A stretch of DNA of 64,000 nucleotides from Cryptomeria japonica. Its lineage: Eukaryota > Streptophyta > Pinopsida > Cupressales > Cupressaceae. This document shows, one piece after another, positions 20,326-31,972 of the stretch. Both the position numbers and the translations under genes were made by a program. Within the stretch, counting starts at the first letter, position 1, and the number at the start of each line of letters is the position of its first letter. The notes beneath the pieces are model-generated. The model did not search any database and was not told the origin of the DNA. It saw only the letters and a list, made by a program, of their open reading frames with translations. The DNA lies in contig NC_081408.1 of assembly GCF_030272615.1 (NCBI RefSeq), positions 341,461,793 to 341,525,792 of the forward strand, read 5' to 3'.

Positions 20326-22935
20326 ACCAAAAATTCTTCTCCTAGTCATCACACCTTTATTTTTATCATCGATAATCTGATTCTTCGAATGATTTAGTCT
20401 TACATACCTTAGAGTCTTCTTATTATTCTAATTTTTAGGCTCTTGAATTTTTTCACTGACAACAGTATCAACATTCACTATCTCTACCTCTACTAGATCA
20501 CTCTGCTTCATTCTCAGACTCTGTACTTACTTTGAATTAACATCTTGATGATCAGACTCATATTTGCATGCTCTGATTTGCTTCCCATGATTCTCATCAA
20601 CCTTAATATTTGCACTTTCCACTATCTTTCTCAGTCTCTTGTTGTAACACTAATAGGCCTTGCTCTTAGTAGAATATCCCAAAAATATTCCTTCGTCACA
20701 TCTTGCATCAAATTTACCTATATATACATCTCTTTTGATATAATATTTACTTCCAAAGATTCTGAAATATCTAATAGTAGGAACATGACCAAACCATATC
20801 TCATAAGGGGTCTTACCAAAAGAATCTTTTATATGCACCTGGTTGAGTGTGTATACATCAGTGCTAGTAGGTTCTCTTTAGTAGATATGTTAAACATTTC
20901 CTTCAATCATCATACTTCTAGTAGCATCCAAAACTATTTTGTTCTTCCTTTTAACAACTCCATTCTGCTGAGGGGTTCTTGGAGCAGATAATTGTCTCTA
21001 GATTCAATGCTCTTCGTAAAAAGAATTAAGCTCATCAAAAATGAATTCTCCTCCCCTATCAAACCTTAGACACTTCAGCTTTAGTCATGTCTCTGTCTCC
21101 ACTTTATCTTTGAATATTTTGAACTTCTCTGGTGCTTTAGATTTCTTCCTTAGAAAAGCAACCCACATCATCCTAGAATAGTCATCAATCAACAACATAC
21201 AATTTTTGTCTCCCTTCAAGCTTCTCACTCTAGAAGGTCCACATAAATCAGTATGCACAAGATCTAACAATCCATTAGATGTATACAGTTTTATCTTGAA
21301 TGAAATTCTTATTTGCTTTCCCAATTGACATTCTTTACATACCGGATTAGTATGCTTCACTATCTTAGGTAGATCTCTAACAACTTGACTAGAACTAATA
21401 TTAATCATATAGTCAAAGTTAACATGACATATTCTCCTATGGAACAACCAACTCTCGTCAATCTAAGAAATCAAACAACTTTTCTCACTGGCATTCAAAT
21501 GAGAGATATTACCTTTAGTTTTAGTACTCGATGCAATCTCTATATCGAAGCTATTCAAGTTGTTACATTTCCCATTCTTAAATTGTAAATCATATCCCTT
21601 ATCAACCATCTATCGAGCACTCAAAGGATTATGCTTCAAACCTTCAACATACAAAACATCATCATTATTATTCTTACCATCAAGAGAAATAGAACCTCTA
21701 CCACAGATTACACAAGCTTTATTTTCTCCAAATATCACCAAACCACCAACATATTTTTTAATATTTATAAATTTACCTTTATTTCTTGTCATATGATGTG
21801 AACAACCACTTTCAATTACCCATTCATCTTTCTCATCAATCTTAGCAGCCAAATCTTTCTCTTCAACAATACATCTTGTAGAATTAACAAGTATCGGATC
21901 ATCTTCCTTGATAGCAATAAACACACATTCATCTTCAGGATTCCCTTTTTGAGACTCCTTATCTGTTACACCTTCATCAACAACATAATAGCATTTCTTC
22001 TAATATCTTTACTTCCGGTTAGGCTTGTAAGGCTTATCATACTTTGACACTTTTTTTGCTCTTTCAGGACACCTAGAAGCAAAATGGCCAATCTTATTGC
22101 AAGAAAAATATTTCAAAGGTAACTCCCCTTCATACTTATTGGCTCTCATAGGAAATCTTCTGGAAATAAGTGCTTCAAGATCTTCTAGCTCTCTTTCTTG
22201 TTCTTCTATCTCTCTCATTTATCTTTCATATCAGAACACCCTAGTTGAACTTTCTCTCAGATCACACTTCTACGTCTTGGATACATTAGCTTTAAATGCA
22301 GTCTCAATCTTTCCATGCGATTCACCAAGTTCACTCAATTCAAAAATAGTAAGCTTTCCAACTATTATATCTCTTGTCATAGTTGTAATAGTCCAAATCT
22401 CATTTGTAGAAGCAACTTTATGTTTATAAGCAGGAGGCAAAGATCTCAATACTTTAGCCACAATCTCATCTTCTTCAAGGGATCCATTAACACATCTGAT
22501 TTTTAGCACAAGATCATTCACTTTAGCCATAAAGGATGTAATATTCTCATCTTCTACCATTCTCAACATCACACACTTTCCTTTTAAGCTTTGCAATTTA
22601 GCAACTTTCACATGTTTATCTCCTTCATATAGGGTTTCAAGATTCACCCAAATCTCATGTGCAATCTAAAATCCCATCACATTAGTCATCTCTACATCAT
22701 TCAAGGCACTTAGAAATGCTTCTTTAGCTCTAATATTACTTTCAACATCCTTGATCTCAGCTGTTGTAAGAGGACCATTCAGAGGAACAATGTATGCATT
22801 CTTTGTGATCTTCCAATAATCTTCTCCAAGACAATTAAAGTGGACTTCCATCCAATGCTTCCATATAGAGTAATTAGTTACATCAAACCTTAGAATCTCC
22901 TTCTTAAAAACAACTACCATCTCAGATCTCCTCAA
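20326..22935 (-). pseudogene. gag-pol: Copia-2 gag, protease and integrase
   Basis: From 22935 leftward to about 20650 one frame is kept, broken only by stops. Gag shows NYSIWKHWMEVHFNCLGEDY and LETLYEGDKHVKVAKLQSLK. The zinc knuckle has Tyr for its first Cys (YFSCNKIGHFASRC, 22108-22110). The protease has VIESGCSHHMT, so the catalytic Asp is Glu. The integrase zinc region keeps CKECQLGK, followed by HTDLCGP and RFDRGGEF. The catalytic Glu is Lys (GVVKRKN, 20950-20952). The C-terminal part YFRIFGSKYYIKRD and GIFLGYSTKSKAY is clear. Loss of protease and integrase catalytic residues shows it is inactive. Confidence 0.9.
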
Positions 22936-22961
22936 GTGGCCAGGCTCCTTCTAGAGGATTT

Positions 22962-22976
22962 GTCTTTGATAGCAAT
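22962..22976 (-). other. Copia-2 primer binding site, degenerate
   Basis: Minus-strand ATTGCTATCAAAGAC directly follows the 5' LTR. It aligns with ATTGGTATCAGAGCC of Copia-3 with three or four mismatches. The primer would have been initiator tRNA-Met. Confidence 0.65.
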
Positions 22977-23968
22977 TGTTGGCAGCAAAGCAGCAAGAAA
23001 ATTGAAAGTGGGGGGGGTGAATTAGTTTTCACCAAACTCAACTAGGTTATCCTTAATTATAAATCTGATCATGAACAACAATTTAATAGAGATAATCACC
23101 ACATCAACAATACACATAACACATATTGTTGACATGGAAAACCCAGTTAAGGGAAAAACCACGATGGGAACCTACCCACAATAAGATGATAGTCTGTAGT
23201 AGTATGTGAAAAGATTACAATGGGGAATGCACATGCATTTAGGAACACTTCATAGAGATCAGTGCTCAAAATAACAAAGGGCTATAACACTAGGAAGGCT
23301 CACCACCTTACAAAGATCGGACAACAATACATATTACATGAATTGAAAGAATAGCATCTCCAAATGCTTGATTACAGTTTCGGTTAAGAGAATTGCCTGC
23401 AAAACAATTCTTCTATGCTCTTCCACACTTATGAATGATAGATTCACTTATTTGCACATACAATATACTCTCAGATCATAAACACAACCATAGACACACA
23501 ACTAACATGATTATATCACCTATTTGTACAAATCATCAACCTTACCCTTAAAGTAGGCTCAACACATAAGATCTAATTAAAAAATTACATCACATGATAC
23601 ATAAATACATAACCGAACCAATATAATGTCAACAAGGACATAGTATGGACCCAAATCAAATCTTCGAACATGGAGCACCACCAAATAATTCACCAAGATC
23701 ATCCACAATACGCTACACCACTGAATATGTTGTATATCACGAAGAATATCACTAGACTAATAAAATATTCATTAACACACACCATGATCAATGTGGACCA
23801 CCAAAATGCATAGGAAACGATCAGAGAACATCAACAAGCAATGTTAATTCCACCACAATCACCACAAAAAATCGAAGAATAAGAATCATCATTAACATCA
23901 TCACCAGAGCACAAGAACACCAACTGATAAATTGAAAGATACAATTGTGAAGTTCCAAATCATGAACC
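22977..23968 (-). repeat. Copia-2 5' LTR, part 1
   Basis: It repeats 14810 onward (TGTTGGCAGCAAAGCA) and breaks off at GAACC where Copia-3 is inserted. The G run has 8 G against 11 in the other LTR. Confidence 0.88.
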
Positions 23969-25007
23969 TGTTAGGTCCCGAAGACAACTGAGAGGGGGGG
24001 TTGAATCAGTTGTCTAATAAATTCAAATAAAAAACTTAATAATTAATATCGGTAAACCAGTTTAGTATGTCGGTAGACAGTGTTAATAGTAAATTGCTAT
24101 ATCGGTAAGAATTAATGCATGAAACATAAGTCATCCACAACACATGACACCAATATTTGTACGTGGAAACCCTGTAAGGGGAAAAACCACAGTGGGAAAC
24201 CTTACCCACAATTAGATGATACTACTGCAGATAGTAAGTGTACAAAAAGGAGGTCTGCACATGCAGAAAGGCCAACAACCTAGAGCTCACTGCTCAATCA
24301 CAAATGAGAGTCATACTCACTACAATTGGATGATTAAATCCAATAAGAATGTACTGCACAAAATCGCATCTTCATATGTTGAATTCAGTACTAGTGTAAT
24401 GCTAATATGCTTTTACAAAAACCTAACTTCACCTTCAAATGATGTCTTCGTGTATGCCTCTTCTTTATCTCGCATATACCTTCACTTGAATCTTTTTTTA
24501 CATTCACACTTGATCTTACAGATAAGATCTTATATTTATACCATACCCTAAGACCAATTTTAGTAGGTCGGCTCTACAAGATATTACAATAAAAACATTT
24601 TACAAATAATATAATATCCGATGCAATAACCGATTAAACATGTCAGCTTAATGCATTTACAACAATAATAAATCATCTCCATAGCGTGCCATGCTGATCT
24701 GGAAAAGATAAACCTGCCGGTGTAACCCTAGATAACCTGGACCTATTTGTCGGTAAAAGCAAATATGCAAATATGAATATACCAATGATTATTACTTCAA
24801 AATAAAGTGTCCACGTGATGTCTTCGACATTACCAAGTGTCTTCCATGTCATTCCAGGTACTGGTGAACAATATATCATGCTGGTGAATCATATACCAGT
24901 AACTATTACACAGATTACTTCTTGCCGGTGAATGTTGCTGGATCTCCAAAGTAGGTGTATTTAGTAGGTGTTGACATCAATGACAAAACCATACCAAAAT
25001 ACCAACA
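23969..25007 (-). repeat. Copia-3 3' LTR (left copy)
   Basis: Plus-strand ends are TGTTAGGTCCCG and ATACCAACA. A run of 7 G sits near 23994. The TATA box on the minus strand is at 24531-24540, and the GTGGAAACC/GGGGAAAAACCA block is near 24164-24190. Confidence 0.92.
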
Positions 25008-25375
25008 ATCTCCCCCTTTGGCATTGATGGCAACACAAGATGGAACAACCATCATAGTGCCAAAACAAAAATGCCAAGTACAAAAACCAACAATATCTAT
25101 TTCTCCCCCTGGGAGTAACAATACCAATCTTTCATGTGTTTTTCAAAATCTCTCCCCTAAAATCTCTTTTTCTTACCAAAAAGATAATGTGTTTTTCCAT
25201 AGATATCTCTTCCCCTTTGACATCAAATGCCAAAGTCACAAAAAGTCAAGTTCATACAAAATACCAACCAATTCAATATACCAACTACTCCCCCTGAGAA
25301 GTAGCTTCCTCATCAAATACCAAAATAAAAGATTTATCCATTTAATTATGTCAGTTGATGACAATCATCAACTGT
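25008..25375 (-). other. Copia-3 3' untranslated region with polypurine tract
   Basis: Minus-strand AAAGGGGGAGAT (25008-25019) abuts the LTR and is the PPT. Several further purine runs on the minus strand lie near 25101, 25153, 25206 and 25288. The arms 24970-24987 and 25017-25034 are complementary at 16 of 18 positions and bracket the PPT and the LTR start. No ORF is visible. Confidence 0.82.
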
Positions 25376-28300
25376 CTAAGTCACTACCGGTGGTGGTATG
25401 ACTCTGAGCTGATCTCTGAGATACTCAAAAGTTTCCTTAGGCAAAGGTTTTGTGAAAATATCTACAAGTTGTTCTTTAGTATTCACATAAACCAGTTTTA
25501 TCTCTTTTTCTTCATCTTTTTCCCTTAGAAAATTCAGTTTGATAGAAACATGTTTTGTTTTAGAATGTAATAATGGATTTTTAGATATATCAATTGCTGT
25601 AGTGTTATCACAGTATATAGTAATAGGTTCCTTGCATTTTACCTTTATGTCTTTCAACATTTGTTTAAGCCAAAGTACTTGTGTACAATTTGTTGCTGCT
25701 GCAACATATTCTGATTCTGCTGTTGATAAAGATGTACAACTCTGTTTCTTACTCAACCAAGAGACTAATCTTTTTCCAAGAAAGAATGCTCCTCCAATGG
25801 TGCTTTTCCTATCATCCACATCTCCTACCCAATTTGCATCTGTATATGCACATAGATCAAAGATTTCATCTTTAGGATACCATATTCCAAGATTTGTTGT
25901 GCCTTGTAAGTACCAGAAAATACTTTTTACTGCTGATTCATGATTTTCTCTAGGATTACTCTGAAATATAGAAACTATACATACTGCATTCATAATATCA
26001 AGTCTGGTTTGTGTCAAGTATAGTAAACCTCCTATCATAGATTTGTATGTAGTTGGATTAACAGGTATAGATTCATCCCTTTGAGATAATTTTTCATTTG
26101 TAGTCATAGGTGTGCTTACCGATTTAGAGTTCTCCATTCCAAATTTCTTTAGTAGTTCTTTCAAGTACTTAGATTGACTCAAAAAAATACCTTTATCAGT
26201 CTGTAAGATCTGCAATCCTAAAAAGAATTTTATTTCTCCAATCATAGACATTTCAAATTCTTGCTGCATTTCAAGAGAAAATTCTTTGCATAATTCATCT
26301 TCTCCTCCAAAGATTATATCATCAACAAATACTTCAATAATCAAGATGTCATCATTAGTTACTTTGTAATATAAATTACTATCTGCATTTCCTTTAGTAA
26401 AACCAATCTTTAAAAGATACTTATCCAATCTTGCATATCAAACTCTTGGGGCTTGTTTCAATCCATACAAAGCTTTTCTTAACCTACAAACCATATCATT
26501 GTCATCTATCAAAGAAAATCCATCAGGTTGTTCAATATAGACTTCCTCTTCAAGATATCCATTCAAAAATGCACATTTAATATCCATTTGATAAACTTTG
26601 TAATCCTTGTGAGCTGCAAAAGCCAAGAATAATCTAACTGCCTCAATTCTGGCTACCGGTGCAAAGGTTTCATTGTAATCAACTCCTTCTTTCTGAGAAT
26701 ATCCCTTACACACTAGTCTTGCTTTATTTCTGACAACCTTACCATCTTCATTAAGTTTGTTTCTAAATACCCATTTGGTTCCAATTATATTTTTATTTTT
26801 AGGCCGGGGAACTAATGTCCAAGTATTATTTTTCTCAATTTGTCCTAATTCTTCTTCCATAGCTTTAATCCAAAATTTATCTTCACATGCCTCATTGATA
26901 GTTAATGGTTCAATTTGAGAAATAAGACATACCTCTTCATTTGCCAATCTTCCTCTTGTCATAACTCCTTTAAATTTGCTTCCAATTATCTGATCTTTAG
27001 AATGATTCAGTCTTACATACTGGGGTGTCTTAGTCTGTTGTTGTTCTTCAATTACTGTGGAATCCTCTGATGATACCAGAGTAACTGGATCATCATTCTG
27101 TATCGATGGATTTATTGTAGGTTCATTTGTCATAATTTCTGTTTCCGGTTCAGAGTCTATATATCTTGAAGTTCCTCTGAATTGTTCATCAATCTTTACA
27201 TTTGTACTCTTAACAATTTTCTGTAATCTTTTATTAAAACATCTATATGCCTTTCTCTTAGATGAATAACCAAGAAATATTCCTTCATCACTTCTAGGAT
27301 CAAACTTGCCAATATACTCATCTCTTCTAATATAACATTTACTTCCAAGAATTCTGAAATACTTAAGAGTAGGAATATTACCAAACCATAGTTCATGAGG
27401 GGTCTTACCGATTTCACCTTTGATGTGAACTTTGTTGAATGTATAGACAACAATGCTTACTGCCTCTCTCCAATACACATGTGGTAGATTTGCTTCTGAT
27501 AACATACTTCTTGCTGCATCCAAGATAGTTCTGTTTTTCCTTTCAACAACTCCATTCTGTTGTGGTGTCTGAGGTGCTGATAACTGTCTTTTGATTCCAT
27601 TCACTTCACAGAATGTATTAAAATCTTTAGATGTGAATTCTCCTCCTTGATCTGATCTTAAACATTTGATTTTTTTACTGGTTTCATTTTCAACCATTGC
27701 TTTGAATAGTTTGAACTTCCCAAGTGCTTTTGATTTTTCTCTGAGAAAAGTAACCCAACACATTCTAGAGTAATCATCAATAATTAGCTTGAAATATCTA
27801 TCACCTTGTAAGCTTTTAGTTCTAGCTAGACCACATAAATCAGTGTGAATTAAATCAAGAGCATTATTGGATTTTTCTGGAATACTTTTAAAACTAGCTC
27901 TAACTTGTTTTCCAAATTGACATTCCTTGCAAATTGTATTCTAAGGTTTCACAATTTTAGGTAGATCTCTAACTACCTTAGAAGTACTGATTTTTACCAT
28001 GCAATCAAAATTCACATGACATAGTCTTTTATGCCATAACCAACTTTCATCTATATGTGCAATTAAGCATGCCTTTTCACTGTTATTCAAATGAAAGATA
28101 TTACCTCTAGTCTGATTACCGGTTGCAATTTCCAAACCAGTTCTATTCATGATTTTGCATTTTCCATTTTTAAATTGTAACTGAAAACCTTTCTCAACTA
28201 ATTGACCAACACTTAAAAGATTATGTTTTAATCCTTCAACATAGTAGACATTGTCAGTGTTATGTTTACCATCAAGAGATATTGAACCCTTACCTTTGAT

Positions 28301-29530
28301 TGAACAGGCTTTTTCATCTCCAAATCTTACTAAACCTCCATTGTATTCTTGAAAGTTCAAGAATTTACCTTTGTCTCTAGTCATATGATGTGAGCATCCT
28401 GAGTCAATAATCCATTCATCCTTTGATTCAACTTTAGCTGCTAGGGCTTGTTCTACCAGTTGAGCAATAGGTGCCGGTTGATCTTCTGTTATAGCAACAA
28501 AAACCCATCCATTGTCTGTTGGATCCTCATCAGAATCATCAGTCACACCTTCATCAGCAATGTAACAAGATTTATCTTTGTTCTTCTTAAATCCATATAT
28601 CTAATATTCAGGATTAGGCTTGTATGTTCTTCTAGCTTCTTCTCTTAGTCTAGCATGTCTATTAGGGCATCTTGAAGCCATATGACCAATCTTATTGTAG
28701 TTAAAACATTTAAAGGGTTCTTTACCTTCATACTTACTTCCAATTGGACCTTTTGGCATTTTTCTTGCAAATAGTGCTTCAAGTTCTTCAAACTCTTCAT
28801 TCTCCATCCTAGTTTCTTCAAGTTCTCTTGCATAAAAGGCTCTCTAGTATGATTTGTCAAAAGATGGAGTAGATGATGTTGATGCTTTGAAGGCCAAATC
28901 AGTCTTTATAGTAACAACAGGATGAAATTCCTCAATTTCAAAAGCTGAAAGTTTACCAATCAATGTATCCCTAGTTACTGATGTATTAGGCATTGTTATC
29001 AACTCATTTATAGCAGTAACCTTCATTTTATATGCCGGTGGAAAAACTCTTAAGATTTTTGAAACAATCTCATCCTCACTCAAGGTTCCTCCACAACATT
29101 TGATACCCAAAACAATTTCATTTACTCTTTCCATAAAAGCAGAAATCCTTTCATCTTCTTCCATTTTCAGATGTTCATACCTGACTCGGAAGCTTTCAAG
29201 TTTTGCAATTTTGACTGTGGAGTCTCCTTCATTCAGTGTTTTCAAATGATCCCAAATAGCTTTAGTAGTAGACCTATCTGATAATCCCATGATTTGTTGA
29301 TTTGATAATGTGCTCAAGATTGCTTCTCTTGCTTTGCAATCATTTTCTTCATCTTTAGCTAAAGTAGTTGGAGTAGTTTGACCAGCTACAGTAGCAGTAT
29401 AACCATTCTTAGTAACTTCCCAAATGTCTTTACCGATGCAATTCAGATGTGTCTCCATTCTGATCTTCCATATCCCATAGTTGGTTCCATCAAGTTTAGG
29501 ACCATCCTTCCTGAAATAATTAGTAGACAT
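25376..29530 (-). pseudogene. gag-pol: Copia-3 gag-pol polyprotein, four internal stops
   Basis: One frame of 1384 codons runs from ATG 29530 to TAA at 25376, with stops at 28844-28846, 28601-28603, 27941-27943 and 26438-26440. Gag has LDGTNYGIWKIRMETHLNC. The zinc knuckle CFNYNKIGHMASRC has Tyr (28697-28699) for the second Cys. The protease is WIIDSGCSHHMTRD. The integrase keeps [14 protein letters not shown] and the Glu of [11 protein letters not shown] has [33 protein letters not shown] and FVDDIIFGG. RNase H has YTDANW, STAESEYVA, YCDNTTAID and EQLVDIFTKP. All catalytic residues I can place are present. The stop at 28601 is shared with Copia-8 and the one at 26438 replaces Trp. Confidence 0.96.
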
Positions 29531-29572
29531 TGGATCTCCTCAAGTTGTTAAACTTCTGCAAAAGGAGGACTA

Positions 29573-29587
29573 GGCTCTGATACCAAT
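29573..29587 (-). other. Copia-3 primer binding site
   Basis: Minus-strand ATTGGTATCAGAGCC directly after the 5' LTR. TGGTATCAGAGC pairs with the 3' end of plant initiator tRNA-Met, the standard Copia primer. Confidence 0.9.
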
Positions 29588-30634
29588 TGTTAGGTCCCGG
29601 AGACAACTGAGAGGGGGGGGGGTGAATCAGTTGTCTAATAAATTCAAATCAAAAACTTATTAACCAACTTAATACTTAATACTGGTAAACCAGTTTAGTA
29701 TGTTGGTAGACAATGTTAATAGTAAATTGCTATATTGATAAGAATTAATGCATGAAACATAAACACAAAGTCATCCACAACACATGACACTAATATTTGT
29801 ACGTGGAAACCCTGTAAGGGGAAAAACCATGGTGGGAAACCTTACCCACAATCAGATGATACTACTGCAGATAGTAAGTGTACAAAAAGGGGGTCTGCAC
29901 ATGCAAAAAGGCCAACAACCTAGAGCTCACTACTCAATCACAAATGGGAGTCACACTCACTACAGTTGGATGATTAAATCCAATAAAAATGTACTGCACA
30001 AAATCGCATCTTCATATGTTGAATTCAGTACCAATGTAATGTTGATATTCTTTTACAAAAACCTAACTTCACCTTCAAATGATGTCTTCGTGTATGCCTT
30101 TGCTTTATCTCACATATGCCTTCACTTGAATCTTTTTTTGCATTCACACTTGATCTTACAAATAAGATCTTATATTTATACCATACCCTAAGACCAATTT
30201 TAGTAGGTCAGCTCTACAAGATATTACAATAAAAACATTTTACAAATAATATAATATCTGATGCAATAACTGATTAAACATGTAGGCTTAATGCATTTAC
30301 AACAATAATAAATCATCTCCATAGCGTGCCATGCTGATCTGGAAAAGATAAACCTGCCGGTGTAACCCTAGATAACCTGGACCTATTTGCCGGTAAAAGC
30401 AAATATGCAAATATGAATATACCAATGATTATTACTTCAAAATAAAGTGTCCACATGATGTCTTCGACATTACCAAGTGTCTTCCATGTCATTCTAGGTA
30501 CCGGTGAACAACATATCCTACCGGTGAATCATATACCAGTAACTGTTGCACAAATTACTTCTTGCCGGTGAATGTTGTTGGATCTCCAAAGTAGGTGTTG
30601 AAATCAATGACAAAACCATACCAAAACACCAATA
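29588..30634 (-). repeat. Copia-3 5' LTR (right copy)
   Basis: Direct repeat of 23969-25007. The G run is 10 instead of 7, and a short insertion (TTAACCAACTTAATAC region) near 29659 is absent from the other copy. The plus-strand end is CACCAATA, with CA changed to TA. Confidence 0.92.
30171..30180 (-). promoter_or_regulatory. TATA box of Copia-3 5' LTR
   Basis: Minus-strand GGTATAAATATA followed by AAGATCTTA, a palindrome. Copia-8 has the same arrangement at 54486-54503. It is the likely transcription core promoter of this family. Confidence 0.6.
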
Positions 30635-30639
30635 GAAAC

Positions 30640-30965
30640 ATCCAATCTAAGAACACACATGAACATCCCAAACACTCTCCAAGATCGATAACTCAAGATA
30701 TAATCATTCCAGAGAAATATGAATCAAATACCAGAACTCTGCAACACTAAACAGTAAAAAATCAGTCACTACACCGGATCACACAACTCGACCAAATCAA
30801 TTTATAGCATCATGAAACATATTGAATCAACAAAGATAAGCATCTCAAAACCCAATAAACTGTATCAACACATTTATAATAGATTTCCAAAACCAACTCT
30901 CTACAACATAGGAATATATTGACATCAATGACAACAACACATTCAAACAACTCTAATATCCAATA
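30640..30965 (-). repeat. Copia-2 5' LTR, part 2
   Basis: It resumes the LTR after Copia-3: ACACACATGAACATCCCAAA matches the left LTR near 15791. It ends ATATCCAATA, followed by the GGTTG duplication. This shows Copia-3 landed in a Copia-2 LTR. Confidence 0.87.
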
Positions 30966-30970
30966 GGTTG
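30966..30970. repeat. Copia-2 target-site duplication, right
   Basis: GGTTG after the right LTR end (CCAATA, CA changed to TA). Confidence 0.85.
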
Positions 30971-30984
30971 TAAGTTGTGAGATG

Positions 30985-30989
30985 AATAA
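30985..30989. repeat. Gypsy-4 target-site duplication, left
   Basis: AATAA, matching 34784-34788 exactly. Confidence 0.8.
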
Positions 30990-31813
30990 TGATGTATCCT
31001 TAACCGGTAAAAATGCTCAAAAAGGTCAACTGACTTATGCAACAAGAGAGACAGAATGAAAACAATAAGAAAACATAACAAATTCACATTTACAAATCAT
31101 ATTAAAGCCTTAGAACTTTCAGCAATCATTCGGTAATCATTAGATTATCATCAAATAACATTTGGTAATTAACCGGTTACGTGTAGCCTTCAAGCCAAAA
31201 ACAATCCAACTGGGACTCCAAGAATCAACTGGATCACAATATGCAAATCTCAATCCTTATTCTCAGTTTTACTTCCTCCACCCTCACAAATGATTGCCTA
31301 ACATCATATTTATACCCACCTAAACATGTTCAGGTCAGCCTCATAAGATTACAATCACCAATGTACGAAAATGAAACGTGTAATTAGGTCGGCCCTAAGA
31401 TTTAAGAAATCTTTTTGGAAAACAACAACCAAGTGATGTAGTTCAATAGGAAGGTCGACCACATTCCAAAGAACATTGGACAAGACCCAAGATGGATCCA
31501 AATGCTAAGAATCATCCCAGTAATGAAGTAAAACCAACCGGTAAGCACAAGAACTGTCCCAGAACCCAGAAATAGTCAACCAAAAGTGATAACTGACCGA
31601 AAAAAAACACCAAATGAATTGAAATTATGGAATCAAGCACATGAAACCATCTAAAAAATGAAAATAAGATCTTCCACGAAGAATAAGCAACTACCAGTAC
31701 ATATCGGCATGAACACAGAAAACTGCACAAAGAACTAAACAAGAACAAAACTGAAAGAAAATATTTTTTGGTTGATGCAAGATTTCTCATTGACCAAGGA
31801 TGCTCCTACATCA
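30990..31813 (-). repeat. Gypsy-4 3' LTR (left copy)
   Basis: Plus-strand ends are TGATGTATCC and CTACATCA, with inverted TGATGTA/TACATCA. Shared segments with the right copy include AAAAGGTCAACTGACTTAT and CAATCATTCGGTAATCAT. Divergence is scattered single substitutions. Confidence 0.88.
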
Positions 31814-31972
31814 GACAACCTAGGTAGAAAAAGATGTTCCATGAGAGGAAACTCATGAACATCTAAACATATTTGGAATGAAGATCCCATTCTCATTTTT
31901 GATCCAAACATCTTCTTGATTTGCCAATCTCTTCTTTATCTCTTTCGATGCCTCAACTAACTTCTCTAACCT
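31814..31972 (-). other. Gypsy-4 short 3' interior
   Basis: About 160 bases between the protease-region stop and the LTR. I see no clear polypurine tract on the minus strand next to the LTR, in keeping with a deleted interior. Confidence 0.5.

Larger units (their letters stand above)
23969..30634 (-). mobile_element. Copia-3, nearly intact Ty1/copia element
   Basis: The 6.67-kb minus-strand element sits in the Copia-2 5' LTR. Flanks are GAACC (23964-23968) and GAAAC (30635-30639), one mismatch apart. LTRs are 1039 and 1047 bases and clearly more alike than those of Copia-1. It has a perfect PBS, a clean PPT and a single gag-pol frame with four internal stops. It is the best preserved and probably one of the younger elements here. 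Copia-8 is a second copy of the same family. Confidence 0.95.
14810..30965 (-). mobile_element. Copia-2, Ty1/copia element interrupted by three insertions
   Basis: The minus-strand element is bounded by GGTTG at 14805-14809 and 30966-30970. Its LTRs are 14810-16122 and 22977-30965, the latter split by Copia-3. Coding segments read right to left as gag, protease, integrase, RT and RNase H. Two solo LTRs sit inside the RT half (17487-18540 and 19099-20320). Removing the three insertions leaves about 7.2 kb, a normal size for a Copia element. Confidence 0.92.

Noticed and set aside
20545-20991. 148-codon plus-strand ORF inside Copia-2
   Set aside because: It is antisense to the integrase of Copia-2, whose motifs are clear on the minus strand.
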